A DNA stretch of 5,234 bases from Bacteroidota bacterium (GTDB lineage: Bacteria > Bacteroidota > Bacteroidia > Chitinophagales > Chitinophagaceae), in assembly GCA_023386395.1 (NCBI GenBank), contig JAEWJV010000433.1:1-5234 (forward strand), given 5' to 3'. This document shows, piece by piece, positions 5,194 to 5,234 of this stretch; position 1 is the first letter of the stretch; the number at the start of each line of letters is the position of its first letter. The notes beneath the pieces were generated by a model. That model was not told the DNA's origin, did no database searches, and saw only the letters and a program-made list of their open reading frames with translations. Both the position numbers and the translations under genes were made by a program.

Positions 5194-5234
5194 AATAGAT
5201 ACAATCAACAGCCTTCGTTAAGTAACCTCTGTAC

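Larger units (their letters stand above)
4460..5234. mobile_element. Left end of an integrated genomic island or integrative element (right end outside window)
   Basis: The inference rests on three things: the displaced tRNA 3' end with its terminator on the left side, abrupt loss of tRNA identity at about 4460, and two small tandem winged-helix-like genes of a type I associate with Bacteroidota mobile elements. No integrase, relaxase, transposase or other mobility gene is visible here. The element should extend to the right, where a tRNA gene regenerated with an element-borne 3' end is expected. Confidence 0.5.

Noticed and set aside
5194..5208. Longer start (TTG at 5208) for the first small paralogue
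   Set aside because: The ATG at 5193 is a stronger start and gives exactly the same length as the tandem paralogue.
1..5234. CRISPR array, retron, or multi-gene defence system
   Set aside because: No regularly spaced repeats, reverse transcriptase, nuclease or helicase motifs are visible on either strand; the Fic relic is too damaged to count as a system.

Overview
The window looks like AT-rich chromosomal DNA of a member of the Bacteroidota, possibly Chitinophagales or Sphingobacteriales. The evidence is a SusC/RagA-type TonB-dependent receptor, a LytTR-type response regulator relic, promoter boxes close to the Bacteroidota form (TTTG / TAnnTTTG), and start codons without Shine-Dalgarno sequences. 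The genus assignment is only a guess.

Left part (1-2100, minus strand): a LacI-family regulator with a TTG start is followed downstream by the first 279 codons of a SusC-like receptor that runs off the left edge. An almost perfect 20-bp palindrome with a central CG (899-918) lies in the susC promoter region. The same decamer half-site, TTTTGAATAC, recurs at 2041-2050 just upstream of lacI, beside a consensus -7 box. Together these suggest one repressor controlling both a nutrient-uptake locus and its own gene.

Middle part (2100-4150, plus strand): a LytTR-type response regulator is broken by about five frameshifts and one nonsense codon (2319-3023). Its ancestral stop codon overlaps the start of an intact epoxide hydrolase gene (3020-4147) in an ATGA arrangement, so the hydrolase has outlived the regulator it was once coupled to.

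Right part (4150-5234): a short relic of a Fic-family gene with a DUF4172-like N-terminus lies on the minus strand. It is followed by a hairpin terminator and then by a displaced 3' end of a tRNA gene (probably tRNA-Ser) whose T-stem loses complementarity at about 4460. This is the layout expected at the edge of an element integrated into a tRNA gene. Beyond it are two tandem, equal-length (93 aa), homologous winged-helix-like proteins of a kind I associate with Bacteroidota mobile elements. No integrase is visible; the element would continue beyond the right edge.

I found no CRISPR array, complete RNA gene, insertion sequence or clearly new multi-gene system. The most useful observations are the predicted LacI operator pair, the tRNA-borne island boundary and the duplicated small proteins inside it.
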